From: Aphrophora alni
Taxonomy: Eukaryota > Arthropoda > Insecta > Hemiptera > Aphrophoridae
Length of the DNA: 64,000 nucleotides
Reading direction: 5' to 3'
Assembly (NCBI GenBank): GCA_963513935.1
Contig: OY740766.1
Span: forward strand, 5,859,000 to 5,922,999
Positions 49,482 through 60,500 of the stretch are shown piece after piece (positions within the stretch are counted from its first letter, which is position 1; every line of letters begins with the position of its first letter). The notes below the pieces were generated by a model. It did not search any database and was not told the origin of the DNA. It worked only from the letters and a program-made list of their open reading frames with translations. Position numbers and translations under genes: made by a program.

Positions 49482-49630
49482 CGTATATATATATATATAT
49501 ATATATACCACTCGTGTATATATATATATATATAAAGGAAAACGTTTAAATTATATCTATATATATATATATTATATATTATATATATATAGATATAATT
49601 TTAACGTTTTCCTATATATATATATATCAA
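49482..49630. repeat. TA-rich inverted repeat
   Basis: (TA)n blocks plus a 35-40-bp inverted repeat with arms AGGAAAACGTTTAAATTATA (from 49536) and TATAATTTTAACGTTTTCCT (ending 49613). ACCACTCGTATTC (49470) and ACCACTCGTGTAT (49507) flank the first TA block. It lies just left of the P-element-like remnant and could be part of that element's damaged end. Confidence 0.8.
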
Positions 49631-49659
49631 GAACCTGTAGTAGCAACAAATTTAATCGA

Positions 49660-50215
49660 TGATCCATAAGTAATTTGTTTAATTAAATGTTAAATTAGTT
49701 TGATATGTGGATATTTAGACAATTTTCTCACAAACCAACACCACAAACACAATCTGCACTGAGTCACATAATATGTGGAATGCTGGAAATAATTCAATAT
49801 TTTTTTGAAGAATTAAAAATGAAATGTACATTACTTGGTCAATTGAAAACAGATTCACTCAAACACAGATTTGGACAATATATGGCTGAAGGTATAACAT
49901 TTTTATTCGTCTATTATATGAATCGGAAAAACAACTTTTAATTCAATCTTTACTAACCTTAAATTCACGTACTTTTGGAACTATACAAATCAAGGAATTT
50001 TGAAAATAACGAAAAATACCCTCTATATCAACAGCAGGAAGAAGAAGACAATTTTGATAATTTTATTATTGATACAGTAGATGTTGAAAAATCTAATAAC
50101 GAATTTCCTGTAATTACTTACTTAGGAGGTTATTGTTGCCATATTGCTTTAAAAAAAATTAAAATGACAAAATTTGTAAAGAAACGTTAGTTTTAACTGT
50201 TTGTTGAAGACAATT
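49660..50215 (+). pseudogene. P-element-like transposase C-terminal remnant
   Basis: The first ORF (49705-49941) reads LSHIICGMLEIIQYFFEELK then MKCTLLGQLKTDSLKHRFGQ. This matches the 'FLLxxFQTDxLExRFGxYR' signature of P/THAP9-type transposases. A +1 shift gives ESEKQLLIQSLLTLNS ('xExxKKLRxxxxLxLNS'). The second ORF (49975-50190) has an acidic patch and then VITYLGGYCCHIALKKIK ('xxYxAGYxAxxLxKKxxC'), with CKETLVL in a shifted frame. The N-terminal THAP DNA-binding domain and catalytic part are absent. Two or more frameshifts: non-functional. Confidence 0.65.
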
Positions 50216-50456
50216 AAAGACTAACTGTTGCAGTGTTCAGAATACAAAGGAGTGCAATTAGTTTTACAATCATTATATCCTTTTTTATAATTTGCTGGAA
50301 AAGTTGAAAGAAGACATTTTAAAAATAAACAATAAAAAGATTTTTATCTCTAAATTATTTTGTAAAATACGTGACCGAAATTAAATTATTTTAGTGGATG
50401 TGAACTGCACAGTGTCCAAGATATTGCAACAATTATTATAAACTATGTAACGAATA

Positions 50457-50762
50457 GGTCGCCCTTGGGTGAAAAGTGTATCATTTAGCCACTTTTTTCT
50501 TTTCTTTTTTTTATAGAGGTTTGGCAAAATGCTATTATGCACTCGTCCCAAGGGGACTTATGAGTCGGACTCTCCGAATGGCCTACCGACTAAAACCTTC
50601 CTCTTTCCCCTCCGGTACCGCTCTCGCATTTCATCAGAGTGGTGCATCATTTAGCTACTTATTGCCCAGAGGAATGTGAATTATCGATTTAATTTCCCAA
50701 CTCTTTCCAATTTGTCTCACCAGACAAAGCCTTATTATTATTTAATCTATTACACGCCAAAC
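50457..50762 (+). repeat. Dispersed repeat copy 2 (CACTCGTCCCAAGGGGACTT family)
   Basis: Near-identical to 34871-35205 from GCCCTTGGGTGAAAAGTGTA to the end TTAATCTATTACACGC. It lacks the right hairpin arm and the CT/GA tracts; instead it has a T-rich run at ~50500-50513. Same orientation as copy 1. Confidence 0.85.
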
Positions 50763-50879
50763 TTATATGTTAATGCTAATTGTAACTTAGGGACTACACT
50801 CATATTAACGTTAAAACCGGCCAATTGTGATTCAACCTAATCAACCATTTCACTTTATTTTGGGCACGATAATTAATAA

Positions 50880-51135
50880 ATCACATAAACAATAATAGGG
50901 AATGCGCGCCGGCTCAAACTCCTTTGGGCCTAAGACCCATTATTCGGACTTGGGTGTCCGTGTTGAGTTTCAGAGCCTAAGGTTAAATAAGATATCAAAC
51001 GGCTAAAACACAACCGTACTCACTGCAGGTCCTTCCCCTCAAGTGGAGGGGACGTTTTCTTCCCCGCTGTTTGTTATCTCCAAACACCTTGCGCCTTAGG
51101 ACCGCGCGGTAGGCAACTTAGGGTACCTACATGCG
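50880..51135. other. GC-rich island of unknown nature
   Basis: About 250 bp with G+C near 50%, far above the surroundings, containing AATGCGCGCCGGCTCAAAC, CCTTCCCCTCAAGTGGAGGG and CCTTAGGACCGCGCGGTAGG. No long ORF. A short hairpin CCCCTCAAGTGGAGGGG is present. It may be the untranslated end of a retrotransposon or a SINE; I could not match it to another copy in the window. Confidence 0.4.
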
Positions 51136-52588
51136 ATACGCCACAAATGTACATCAAATACATTAATGAAAAATTACTGATGGGAAATTATTGATAAGAC
51201 TGGCAATGGACATAACAATAGAAAGCTAAGTTCACTGAAGCTGTAGAGTAATAATTAGAGGTACGAAAGCCCTACTATTGTAATTAATTAATATAGTTAT
51301 TTTTTCAAAAAATATAATAGCATGCGATTGGATAATAAATTAAATTAGAGCCTATATAGTATTTAAACTTTTTATAAATCAAATATATTTTTCAGGAAGA
51401 GATCAAGTAGTGTATTTTGGATACACAAAAAAGTCAGAATAGTATATTTCATCACTAGGACCAAAGGTAAGGCTTTTCGATATAAGCTCAAGTTTAACGG
51501 AAAATGAGCGAGGATAGAAAAGTTTCTTTTGGTCCTAATGATGAACTATATTTTTCTTTATACTGCAAACAATATAAGAAAACAATTTCACAAAAACCTA
51601 ACCTATTTACCTTCTAAAGGTTTCACAAATTACACAAGTTTGCAGCTATTACAGCTGTTTACTTTGAGCTATCGATTGTCAGATCGATATTTATATTTTT
51701 TTGGCAACAAAATCTACTTCCAGTCACTATAAAACATTATACTATACAAAATGCAACACATTGCCAAATATAAACATTCACCTGTTTACTACTTTTTAAA
51801 TTAAGACATTAAACTGTACAAATAACAGTAACATATAATAGAAGTCAACATAACTAGACTATCAAGAATTAACTGAAATTATCACTAAACCTACTTTATT
51901 TATTTATTTTTTTTAATAAGATTATAACAAAAATCAAAAATAACTATATAACTTTAGGCTTTTCAAGACTAAATCATTTTGTGATTCTATTTAAATGTAT
52001 TGTTTATTGTGTAATTTAGATTTTGGAAATGTATATTTATTAAATAATTCGTATAAACGAAGTAACAGCTGGTGAGATGACCTCGACATCAGCTGATGTT
52101 TTTAGGTCATATGACTAAAAATAACAACTTTAACATCTCAATGGATGTACTGAAAACATCTGCTTTTGAAGCAGTATAACGAAAAAGTATTTTAACATTT
52201 CACATGACAAGATCAAACCTTTATATTAATACTCCTTTAATATAATATGAATAAATATATTACTCTTGTAAAGATAAAAATAGGCGTAAAACAAATAAGT
52301 GGGATACATTGTTGGTAAAAGAAAAACTATTTCGAGACTAACTTTCTAATATTGAGAAGGTAGCCAATATAATAGTTTACTAATTTTATACTTAACATAT
52401 ACGTATTTATTGTAACTTTGTGCAAAATTACAGTTTGAGGTTGTTAATTAAGCGGTTGTTTCAATACAGCTGTATTCACTATGCGTGTGCTTAGGCCCTC
52501 CTTCCCTGACGTCACGCCTGAACACCTTAAGCCCTGTATTGTATACTTAGTGTTGATTTAAGTCATCATAAAATAAGTGTTGTAGTGT
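51136..52588. other. AT-rich DNA left of the LTR element
   Basis: No gene. An inverted pair TTCATCACTAGGACCAAAG / CTTTTGGTCCTAATGATGAA lies at ~51448 and ~51526. Just before the LTR, GTGTTGTAGTGTTGTAGTGT is a short direct repeat overlapping the LTR start. Confidence 0.35.
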
Positions 52589-54458
52589 TGTAGTGTTCAT
52601 AAAATAAATCTGCATTTTGTTATCGACAGTCCACTCGCCGTCCCCCTTATCTTCCGTCTCTATCTAAGTACAGAGTACAACGGCTGGTTAGCGAGCCGAT
52701 CTAAAACCCGTTATCGAGTCTACCTGTAGTCACACAATGTCTGACATCTATATTTAGCTACGTTAGAGATAAATTTCCTTCTTGGACTTCAAAATTTCAA
52801 CCCTAGTTTTTTGGCAATGTTAATCTACAAGTTTTGTGCGTTTTAGTTCTATAATGTTTAGTAAATTTTCGTTTTCACGGCACAAGCTTACGTGAACTGC
52901 GACAGGATTTTCCAGGTACAGATTTTATCATATATTAAATTTTTGTTAATGCTTTAAAACAATTTATTAATTATCATGTATTTTTAAAATATGTATTTCA
53001 TGTTTTATTTAATATTCAATGTTCTTTTGAAACTCAATGATTATAAAAATTTACTTTTCTTAAAACATACTTTACAAAATCTTGTAAAGGCACATTTTGA
53101 GTTTGGAACAATTATGTGAAATAAGTGCAAACTAATGTTGAACTTTGAATGATCGAAATATCTCATTGTACATGTCAAATATAAAACAATTGAAGAAATC
53201 TGTTCTAAATCAGAAAATTTCGTTTTGCAGGCTTTTGCAAATCTTTGCAAGTCTTATACAAGCTTTGTTTCAAACAAAATTAAATATATATAAATAGATT
53301 TATAATCATCTAAGAAGCTTTTAAGTACAATCTTAACGAATTTCTGTTATACAATCAATTTCCTTTGATTTTGACAAATAACCAGATATTTTCTTTAATA
53401 ATGAACATTAATGCTAAAACATGTCCGATTTTGTACAGACACTAAAAAACATGTTTTTTGCTATAGCTAATATGCTGGTAGAAGAAACACAGCGAAAGAT
53501 CTAGACATGTTTCGTCCTGTTAACCAAAACACGTTTTATCCAACTTAGCTTCAGTTTCATGTGCACAAAAGTGATGTAAAAAAAAAAAAAAGAAAAAAAC
53601 TAACTTTATTGAACTTTAATTAAACTCATATTGTATATGTGCCTAAAATTTATTTCAGCGAATATGTTTTCTTAAAACATTCTTTTAGATGTAGACTTGT
53701 GTAATTAATTATAAAATATATAAAAATTATTGGGTGGAGCCTGCATGCAAACTTTCGGTCCCAACAACCTCCCAGAGGTTAGTTTCTAAATTAAAATAAT
53801 TGACGTCAATTAATAAAACTTAATATTCAAAATTTTCTTTTTAAAATAAACTTCTCTTTTTTATAATAAATTCTTTATCTAAAATATATATATATTTATT
53901 GGCCAATATAGCATTTAAGAAATTTATAAAATAAGTAATATTATGTAACTGTTTTAGAAAGCTATCATTTCATAAAGTTAAAAGGGGGGGGAAATAAAAA
54001 TCAGTATCTTTTCATCTTTTTTTATTTTTGTAATTTTTACATTTAAGGGCATATAATCTTTTTTTTTGGATTAATTATGATCCTGCTAATTGTTAAGCTG
54101 TGCTCATTGTCTTTGTTAAATTTTGTAACGATAAAATATATAAACTAAAAGGGGGGATAAATTTTCAGAATCTATTGACTAAATTTTTTTAATTTAAATT
54201 ATAATATTTTGTATTAAGGGCATATAACTTTACTAATTATAAGATTGTTTAATCATAAGCTGTTTATGATAATTTTGTCTCAGGATGTCTTTCTCAGATG
54301 TAAATGATAAAATCTGAAACGTTGAAATTTCTTTGTTTAAATAAACTTGAGCCTTGTTAATCACTAAATTTGTTTTTGTCTTTTTAATTTTTTTTTAATT
54401 TCTAAACATTGTTACCATTTTGGTTCCGCCTTTCTTAAATTTAAGTCCCCTGGTAACA
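52589..54458 (+). repeat. 5' LTR (1870 bp)
   Basis: Begins TGTAGTGTTCATAAAATAAA and ends CCCCTGGTAACA. It includes a candidate polyadenylation signal AATAAA at 54340-54345 followed by GAGCCTTGTTAATCAC, which would leave a U5 of ~100 bases. It also has a 14-A run before GAAAAAAAC at ~53578-53591. The identical 69-codon minus frames in both LTRs are not genes. Confidence 0.9.
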
Positions 54459-54464
54459 TGTTTC

Positions 54465-54480
54465 TGGTAGCAGAGCGTGG
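54465..54480 (+). other. Primer-binding site for initiator Met-tRNA
   Basis: TGGTAGCAGAG (54465-54475) is the exact complement of the 3' end of animal initiator tRNA-Met (…CTCTGCTACCA). The next bases CGTGG match only in part. It lies six bases after the left LTR end, the normal place for minus-strand priming. Confidence 0.7.
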
Positions 54481-54773
54481 TTAATTTAAATTCTGGAACC
54501 GTAGTTAATTTTCAAAATTTTGCATTGGAACTATCTAAATTTAAATTCAAAATTATCTTTGTTAAACAAGGCTCAATTTTATGTTTTGCAGCTTTTCAAA
54601 TACTGCACAACTATTGCTGATGAAATTTTTTTTATTTTAAATATTTAAATCTATATAAATCTATAGTCTCTTTTTATTATTTATTTTACATATAAACACT
54701 TACACAAAAACTTCTAAACCAATTTTGATAAAATTTTTTTTTATTACTATTTTGTCTGCTTAAATATTTTTTT

Positions 54774-54812
<39 letters not shown>

Positions 54813-56577
54813 AACACTGCACACTAGTCATTCATTGAATTTGATCCAGACAGCGGGCTCATTCGGGAATTCCAAAAAAAAAATTTAAATAAATAATAAA
54901 ACCCAAAAATAGTTAGGAAAAAAAAAAAAACAAAAAAAAAGTATTCAAAAATTTCCTTCAAAATTTTCTCGAGTTTTCTTTCGCTTGTCTGTATCAATTC
55001 ATACTTACACACACACATATATACACAACAACTACACTACATATAATACTTGAGTCTTTCTCTGGCTCTTTCATTTTTTGCATCATCTTAAAAGAAATTT
55101 TTTTTTTAAAATTACTTGGTTTATTTTTTTAATAATTATCGGCAACAGTTAAAATGGCAGTGGATTTGCTGCGATTAGTGGACCCGTTAAAGAACACGGA
55201 GCTTGCTTTTAAATTTTTTTTGGTCATCTTGAAGGAAAATTATTTTTATTTATTTTTTTTTTTTTTTATTTTATCATCATGAGCAATAGGCAAGATGGTG
55301 GTGGACTGGTTGATGCAGATGGTGGCATTTGTTTAATAGTAAATTGAAATGTTGAACTCTTTAATAATATATCATTGTGTGCTAAATTTTCTTTTCCAAA
55401 TTTATAGGGGCCCAGTTTTGTATGTAGGACAACATGGTTGGCCTGTTTGTCTATTCTTTAAATTATTCGGTTGTTCGTCTTTTATTATTAGCAGGTCAAC
55501 ATGTTGGTTCCTTATTTAGTTTGTTTAGGGTTGAGAAAACCGGAGTTTGTTTTTTTTGTCATGGGTCACATTTTATATACATTCATCTTGGCACCATCTC
55601 TTTTGCTACACCTTTTTTTTTTACACTTCTTTCTTTTGTACATCTTTTTTTAACACTTAGAAATTTTGATGGAATTTTTTTTACACAATTTTTTTGATTA
55701 AATTAAATCCCTTTTTTTTGGGGCACATGATACACATATAAGACCTTAAGTCAAACACCACATGCCCTGCCTTGTGCAGTAAAACAATCTTGACTTCCCA
55801 ACGTTTCATACTGCTTCTTTGTTTATTTTTAAAAATGGATTATATGTTTAGACCCTTCAAAATTCTTTTTTCTCACGGAAATTGTTAAGAGCCGTGAATA
55901 GTTTAAATTTCTCTTCGTATGGGAGAAGAGGAATTTAAAAATAACGACGCTGAGCATGATCTGACCCAAAAAGGCTTCAGGAGTTTTTCTTTTATTTTTA
56001 TTTATTTTTGGTAATTAAATGTAAGGGTCGGTTCAGAGGATTAAAATTGCTCCTCCCGCATGTGAGCTTCCTCTGAGTCCGACTTTTCCTGAAGTCCTTG
56101 GTGCCATGCACTTTCCCTCCCCGGTCCCCGGAGTGGTCACCTCCTCTTGGTGTCCCGAGGTGCCACTCCACCCCTTTTCCCCACGTACCTTAGTGTACAA
56201 AGTCAGTTCATGCACAGCAATGTCGACCTTTGCGTCATCCTTCAGCTCTTTCTCTCCTGGGCTTATCCCAATTATAGGTGGGAAGAGCTGAGACGCTATA
56301 GAAATTTCAAAATTTAATAAGTAAGTGCCGAAGGAGGCTACACCCTAGAGTGGTGACCATAAAAGCATTATGAAGCGTTGTTTCTATCAGGTGCCCCGTT
56401 TCAAAATTTTGTGGGAGGCCCTTCTGGCCCCTTTCTGCAGAAGTTTGTAGGAGGCCCTTCTGGCCCCTTTCTTCTATCTTTTCTTGGAGGCCCCTCTGGC
56501 CCTTTGTCCCTTTTTTTTCAAAATTTTGTGGGAGGCCCTTCTGGCCTCTTTTCTGACTCCACCCTAACTCCGTCTTT
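54481..56577 (+). other. Interior of the LTR element without recognisable coding
   Basis: Contains (TA)n at 54777-54810 and T-rich runs. There are short frames at 55154 (MAVDLLRLVDPLKNTEL) and 55280 (MSNRQDGGGLVDADGG) that might be gag scraps, and a GC-rich stretch at 56030-56280. No zinc knuckle, DSG/DTG protease, RT (YxDD) or DDE block is visible. Confidence 0.5.
56405..56560 (+). repeat. Degenerate tandem GGAGGCCCTTCTGGCC repeats
   Basis: The 16-mer GGAGGCCCTTCTGGCC and one-base variants start at 56414, 56450, 56487 and 56531 (spacing 36, 37 and 44). Two units share the preceding TTTCAAAATTTTGTGG. Plus-strand reading gives GGPSGPF repeats and minus reading GQKGLPQNF repeats; neither frame is long enough to argue for a protein. 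Confidence 0.8.
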
Positions 56578-56591
56578 CGGGGGGGGAGAGC
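56578..56591 (+). other. Polypurine tract
   Basis: GGGGGGGGAGAG followed by C directly before the 3' LTR; site of plus-strand priming in LTR elements. Confidence 0.7.
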
Positions 56592-58461
56592 TGTAGCATT
56601 CATAAAATAAATCTGCATTTTGTTATCGACAGTCCACTCGCCGTCCCCCTTATCTTCCGTCTCTATCTAAGTACAGAGTACAACGGCTGGTTAGCGAGCC
56701 GATCTAAAACCCGTTATCGAGTCTACCTGTAGTCACACAATGTCTGACATCTATATTTAGCTACGTTAGAGATAAATTTCCTTCTTGGACTTCAAAATTT
56801 CAACCCTAGTTTTTTGGCAATGTTAATCTACAAGTTTTGTGCGTTTTAGTTCTATAATGTTTAGTAAATTTTCGTTTTCACGGCACAAGCTTACGTGAAC
56901 TGCGACAGGATTTTCCAGGTACAGATTTTATCATATATTAAATTTTTGTTAATGCTTTAAAACAATTTATTAATTATCATGTATTTTTAAAATATGTATT
57001 TCATGTTTTATTTAATATTCAATGTTCTTTTGAAACTCAATGATTATAAAAATTTACTTTTCTTAAAACATACTTTACAAAATCTTGTAAAGGCACATTT
57101 TGAGTTTGGAACAATTATGTGAAATAAGTGCAAACTAATGTTGAACTTTGAATGATCGAAATATCTCATTGTACATGTCAAATATAAAACAATTGAAGAA
57201 ATCTGTTCTAAATCAGAAAATTTCGTTTTGCAGGCTTTTGCAAATCTTTGCAAGTCTTATACAAGCTTTGTTTCAAACAAAATTAAATATATATAAATAG
57301 ATTTATAATCATCTAAGAAGCTTTTAAGTACAATCTTAACGAATTTCTGTTATACAATCAATTTCCTTTGATTTTGACAAATAACCAGATATTTTCTTTA
57401 ATAATGAACATTAATGCTAAAACATGTCCGATTTTGTACAGACACTAAAAAACATGTTTTTTGCTATAGCTAATATGCTGGTAGAAGAAACACAGCGAAA
57501 GATCTAGACATGTTTCGTCCTGTTAACCAAAACACGTTTTATCCAACTTAGCTTCAGTTTCATGTGCACAAAAGTGATGTAAAAAAAAAAAAAAGAAAAA
57601 AACTAACTTTATTGAACTTTAATTAAACTCATATTGTATATGTGCCTAAAATTTATTTCAGCGAATATGTTTTCTTAAAACATTCTTTTAGATGTAGACT
57701 TGTGTAATTAATTATAAAATATATAAAAATTATTGGGTGGAGCCTGCATGCAAACTTTCGGTCCCAACAACCTCCCAGAGGTTAGTTTCTAAATTAAAAT
57801 AATTGACGTCAATTAATAAAACTTAATATTCAAAATTTTCTTTTTAAAATAAACTTCTCTTTTTTATAATAAATTCTTTATCTAAAATATATATATATTT
57901 ATTGGCCAATATAGCATTTAAGAAATTTATAAAATAAGTAATATTATGTAACTGTTTTAGAAAGCTATCATTTCATAAAGTTAAAAGGGGGGGGAAATAA
58001 AAATCAGTATCTTTTCATCTTTTTTTATTTTTGTAATTTTTACATTTAAGGGCATATAATCTTTTTTTTTGGATTAATTATGATCCTGCTAATTGTTAAG
58101 CTGTGCTCATTGTCTTTGTTAAATTTTGTAACGATAAAATATATAAACTAAAAGGGGGGATAAATTTTCAGAATCTATTGACTAAATTTTTTTAATTTAA
58201 ATTATAATATTTTGTATTAAGGGCATATAACTTTACTAATTATAAGATTGTTTAATCATAAGCTGTTTATGATAATTTTGTCTCAGGATGTCTTTCTCAG
58301 ATGTAAATGATAAAATCTGAAACGTTGAAATTTCTTTGTTTAAATAAACTTGAGCCTTGTTAATCACTAAATTTGTTTTTGTCTTTTTAATTTTTTTTTA
58401 ATTTCTAAACATTGTTACCATTTTGGTTCCGCCTTTCTTAAATTTAAGTCCCCTGGTAACA
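56592..58461 (+). repeat. 3' LTR (1870 bp)
   Basis: Same length and sequence as the 5' LTR as far as I can compare by eye, beginning TGTAGCATTCATAAAATAAA and ending CCCCTGGTAACA. The same AATAAA signal lies at 58343-58348. The element's right neighbour begins at 58462 with no gap. Confidence 0.9.
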
Positions 58462-59125
58462 ACCACACAGTCTATTATTAACTAACAATAGTTATTTGTG
58501 CAACTAGTGAGCAAAGTGGCACTTTTTTAAACGAGAGAAAAATGTATCGAGTTTAAAAAAGATACTTTGCTCATGAATTGCACATTATTCTTTGTCTAAA
58601 GTTGTTATTTTTAGCAAATAAAAAACATACTTCAGCAGTAACACAATATGGCGGAGTATTTGACAGGTTTTCATCCTCTGAACTGTCCATATTTTAAAAC
58701 TAACTACACAAAATATAGCAGTAGTGCTAAACATTGAGTAGAAGTTCTCACGTCAAAACTGAGATTATTTATGAATATTACAAATAACTTAGGTGTATTG
58801 TTGAGGAAACGAGATTGCCAACTTCAAAACTCGGCAAACGAAAAATTCTCTCCGTGTACATACACTGTCAATCATCTTCATGAATAATTACTTCCTTTTT
58901 CAACAACGTTGTTTTGTTGTTTATTTGTGTTATTTTACATGTAAGAATTAATCTAACCTATATAGATTTTCCCGACATTTCCTGTATATTATAAATCAAT
59001 TCAAATAAACTTAACATAAATTTCGTTTTGTTCGGTTGCCATTCGGAGTGAGCAAAGTAGTGTGCAAAGTAGTGGGCAAAGTGAAACTGTTGAGAAACAA
59101 CTGTAGACAAACACTATTAAACGAC
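58462..59125 (-). mobile_element. Inverted, internally shortened copy of the recombinase-type element
   Basis: Mirror image of 27672-28440, about 90% alike in the parts compared by eye. It has the inverted pair AACAACTGTAGACA (59096-59109) / TGTCTAAAGTTGTT (58593-58606), and the three tandem motifs GAGCAAAGTAG, GTGCAAAGTAG and GGGCAAAGTG at ~59048-59082. The outer palindrome is at 58497-58585 without the nested hairpin. The ATG start MDSSEDENLSNTPP is kept (58695 downwards), but the following recombinase-like helices are missing, replaced by unrelated YCVTAEVCFLF. It touches the LTR element at 58461/58462. Confidence 0.7.
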
Positions 59126-60268
59126 ATTAATAAATATGAATAGAGGCTACAAAAATAAAGAAATAATATAAATCAACGGTGAGTTTACCATTTTGTACTG
59201 TACTGAGACTTCAGACAAAGACAAGTTCTTGTGCTGTAGAAACATATTGAAGCCTTACCTGTGAACAAAAACAAACATAAAATACTTTCTTAAATACAAA
59301 TTTAGATATTACATTGTAAACATCTACATGACTAAACTAGTTGTACCTATATAAAAGGAAGATGCATGTCCGTTTGCGTGATCCCAGTTCTGAAAGGATT
59401 ATAAAACAGGAAAGAGAGAAAGTCGATGTTGTTACAGGTGAGATAGGGGGGGGGGAGTTTTACTCTAGAGCAAAATAGAGGTTTCTACTCCTTGGAACTA
59501 TTCTAATCTCTAAATCTCGCTATAAAGCTTATACAAGATCTTCCCTCGGATTGTCTCCACGGGCAGCAATAATAAAACAATATTTAGTACAGAACGCCCT
59601 CATTAAACACGTAATTAGTTCAGTTGGTTCAGTTAGGGTGGGGGGCGCTTCTATCGCCGCAGTTCGGACTAGTGAACCGTTACGAAATACACTGGTTCCA
59701 GCCTGGTTTATTGCGGTACTTTTTTCCTTGCGTTTTCCGTCTTCATTAGTCTAACGAGCATAAAGTAAACACTTAAGAAGGAAAAATGTAACCTAAAATA
59801 AAAATTAAGGTTTACATATCCAATATTAAAGCCAAAGACTTATTTTTAAATTAATACAATGCTTTAAAAATGATCCCATTATGTTATGATAAACGATTAA
59901 ATTTATATTATTACAACACTAAGTGGAGTCGAAGGAATTCACTGCTCAACTGGGTAAGGGGAGTGGGTAGTCTAACTGTTTTTTTTTTTTGTTTTTTTTT
60001 CAAAGTGGAAACTATTTTCCTTAATACAAAAAGTATAGTAAGTATTGTTGCAATATTTTTTTAGATAAATAATAAACCCTTACTTCAAAAAAAATTTTAT
60101 TTTCAATTTTTAAAACAAGTCTACTAACGGAAACCATAATGTCCGTTTTTCTATATTTGCTTTAAATAATAGGATTGTCGCTCAGTTTCATATCAGAAAA
60201 TTCAGTTATTTTTAGTTTGTGCAAGTTACTTCTCCACGGTATTACAATTGTCTCTTTTTTAACCTTGA
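59126..60268. other. Non-coding DNA with a GC-rich patch
   Basis: A G run at 59447-59456 and a GC-richer patch at 59600-59730 with GGGTGGGGGGCGCTTCTATC. TCTTCATTAGTCTAACGA appears at 59741-59758 and again at 60677-60694, a direct repeat ~0.94 kb apart that might be the trace of an insertion. No gene supported. Confidence 0.3.
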
Positions 60269-60500
60269 AAAAGTTACTTAATAACCTTCACCCACGTTAT
60301 ACGGTGAAGACAATTGAACGTCCACAGGAAATTGTAGTCACATATAATATTGTGTACAGGATTTTGTGTTTGTGTTTTGTGTATGACATGAAGATTTCCT
60401 TCAAAGTATAGTTTTAAATATATTTTACTACAATTTCCTGTGAACGTTCAATTGTCTTCGCCGTATAAGGTGGATGAAGTCTATTTAGTAACTCTTAATT
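60269..60500. repeat. Imperfect ~70-bp inverted repeat (foldback)
   Basis: The left arm 60269-60338 and right arm 60427-60500 pair over ~70 bp with near-perfect inner parts (GAAGACAATTGAACGT / ACGTTCAATTGTCTTC) and an ~88-bp loop. The arms are AT-rich and non-coding. It may be a foldback/MITE element or a small inverted duplication. Confidence 0.75.

Larger units (their letters stand above)
52589..58461 (+). mobile_element. Young long-LTR retrotransposon, apparently non-autonomous (5.87 kb)
   Basis: Two direct repeats of 1870 bp (52589-54458 and 56592-58461, constant offset 4003) begin TGTAG and end TAACA, the canonical TG...CA. A primer-binding site follows the left LTR and a G-rich polypurine tract precedes the right one. 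The 2.13-kb interior has no RT, integrase, protease or RNase H signature and no long ORF, so it resembles a LARD-type element mobilised by a relative. The LTRs look identical by eye except for TG/CA at positions 6-7, so insertion was recent. No matching target-site duplication is seen (AGTGT left, ACCAC right). Confidence 0.85.

Noticed and set aside
53490..53530. GAAACATGTC on the minus strand in both LTRs as another hammerhead
   Set aside because: The only CTGAAG-like box is about 35 bases upstream with no credible stem II; chance match.
56033..56618. Collagen-like GGPSGPF / GQKGLPQNF ORFs on both strands
   Set aside because: They come from a degenerate 16-bp DNA repeat inside the LTR element and no long frame supports a protein.
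53041..57253. Two identical 69-codon minus-strand ORFs 4 kb apart
   Set aside because: They lie at the same place in the two LTRs; identity reflects the recent LTR duplication, not a gene family.
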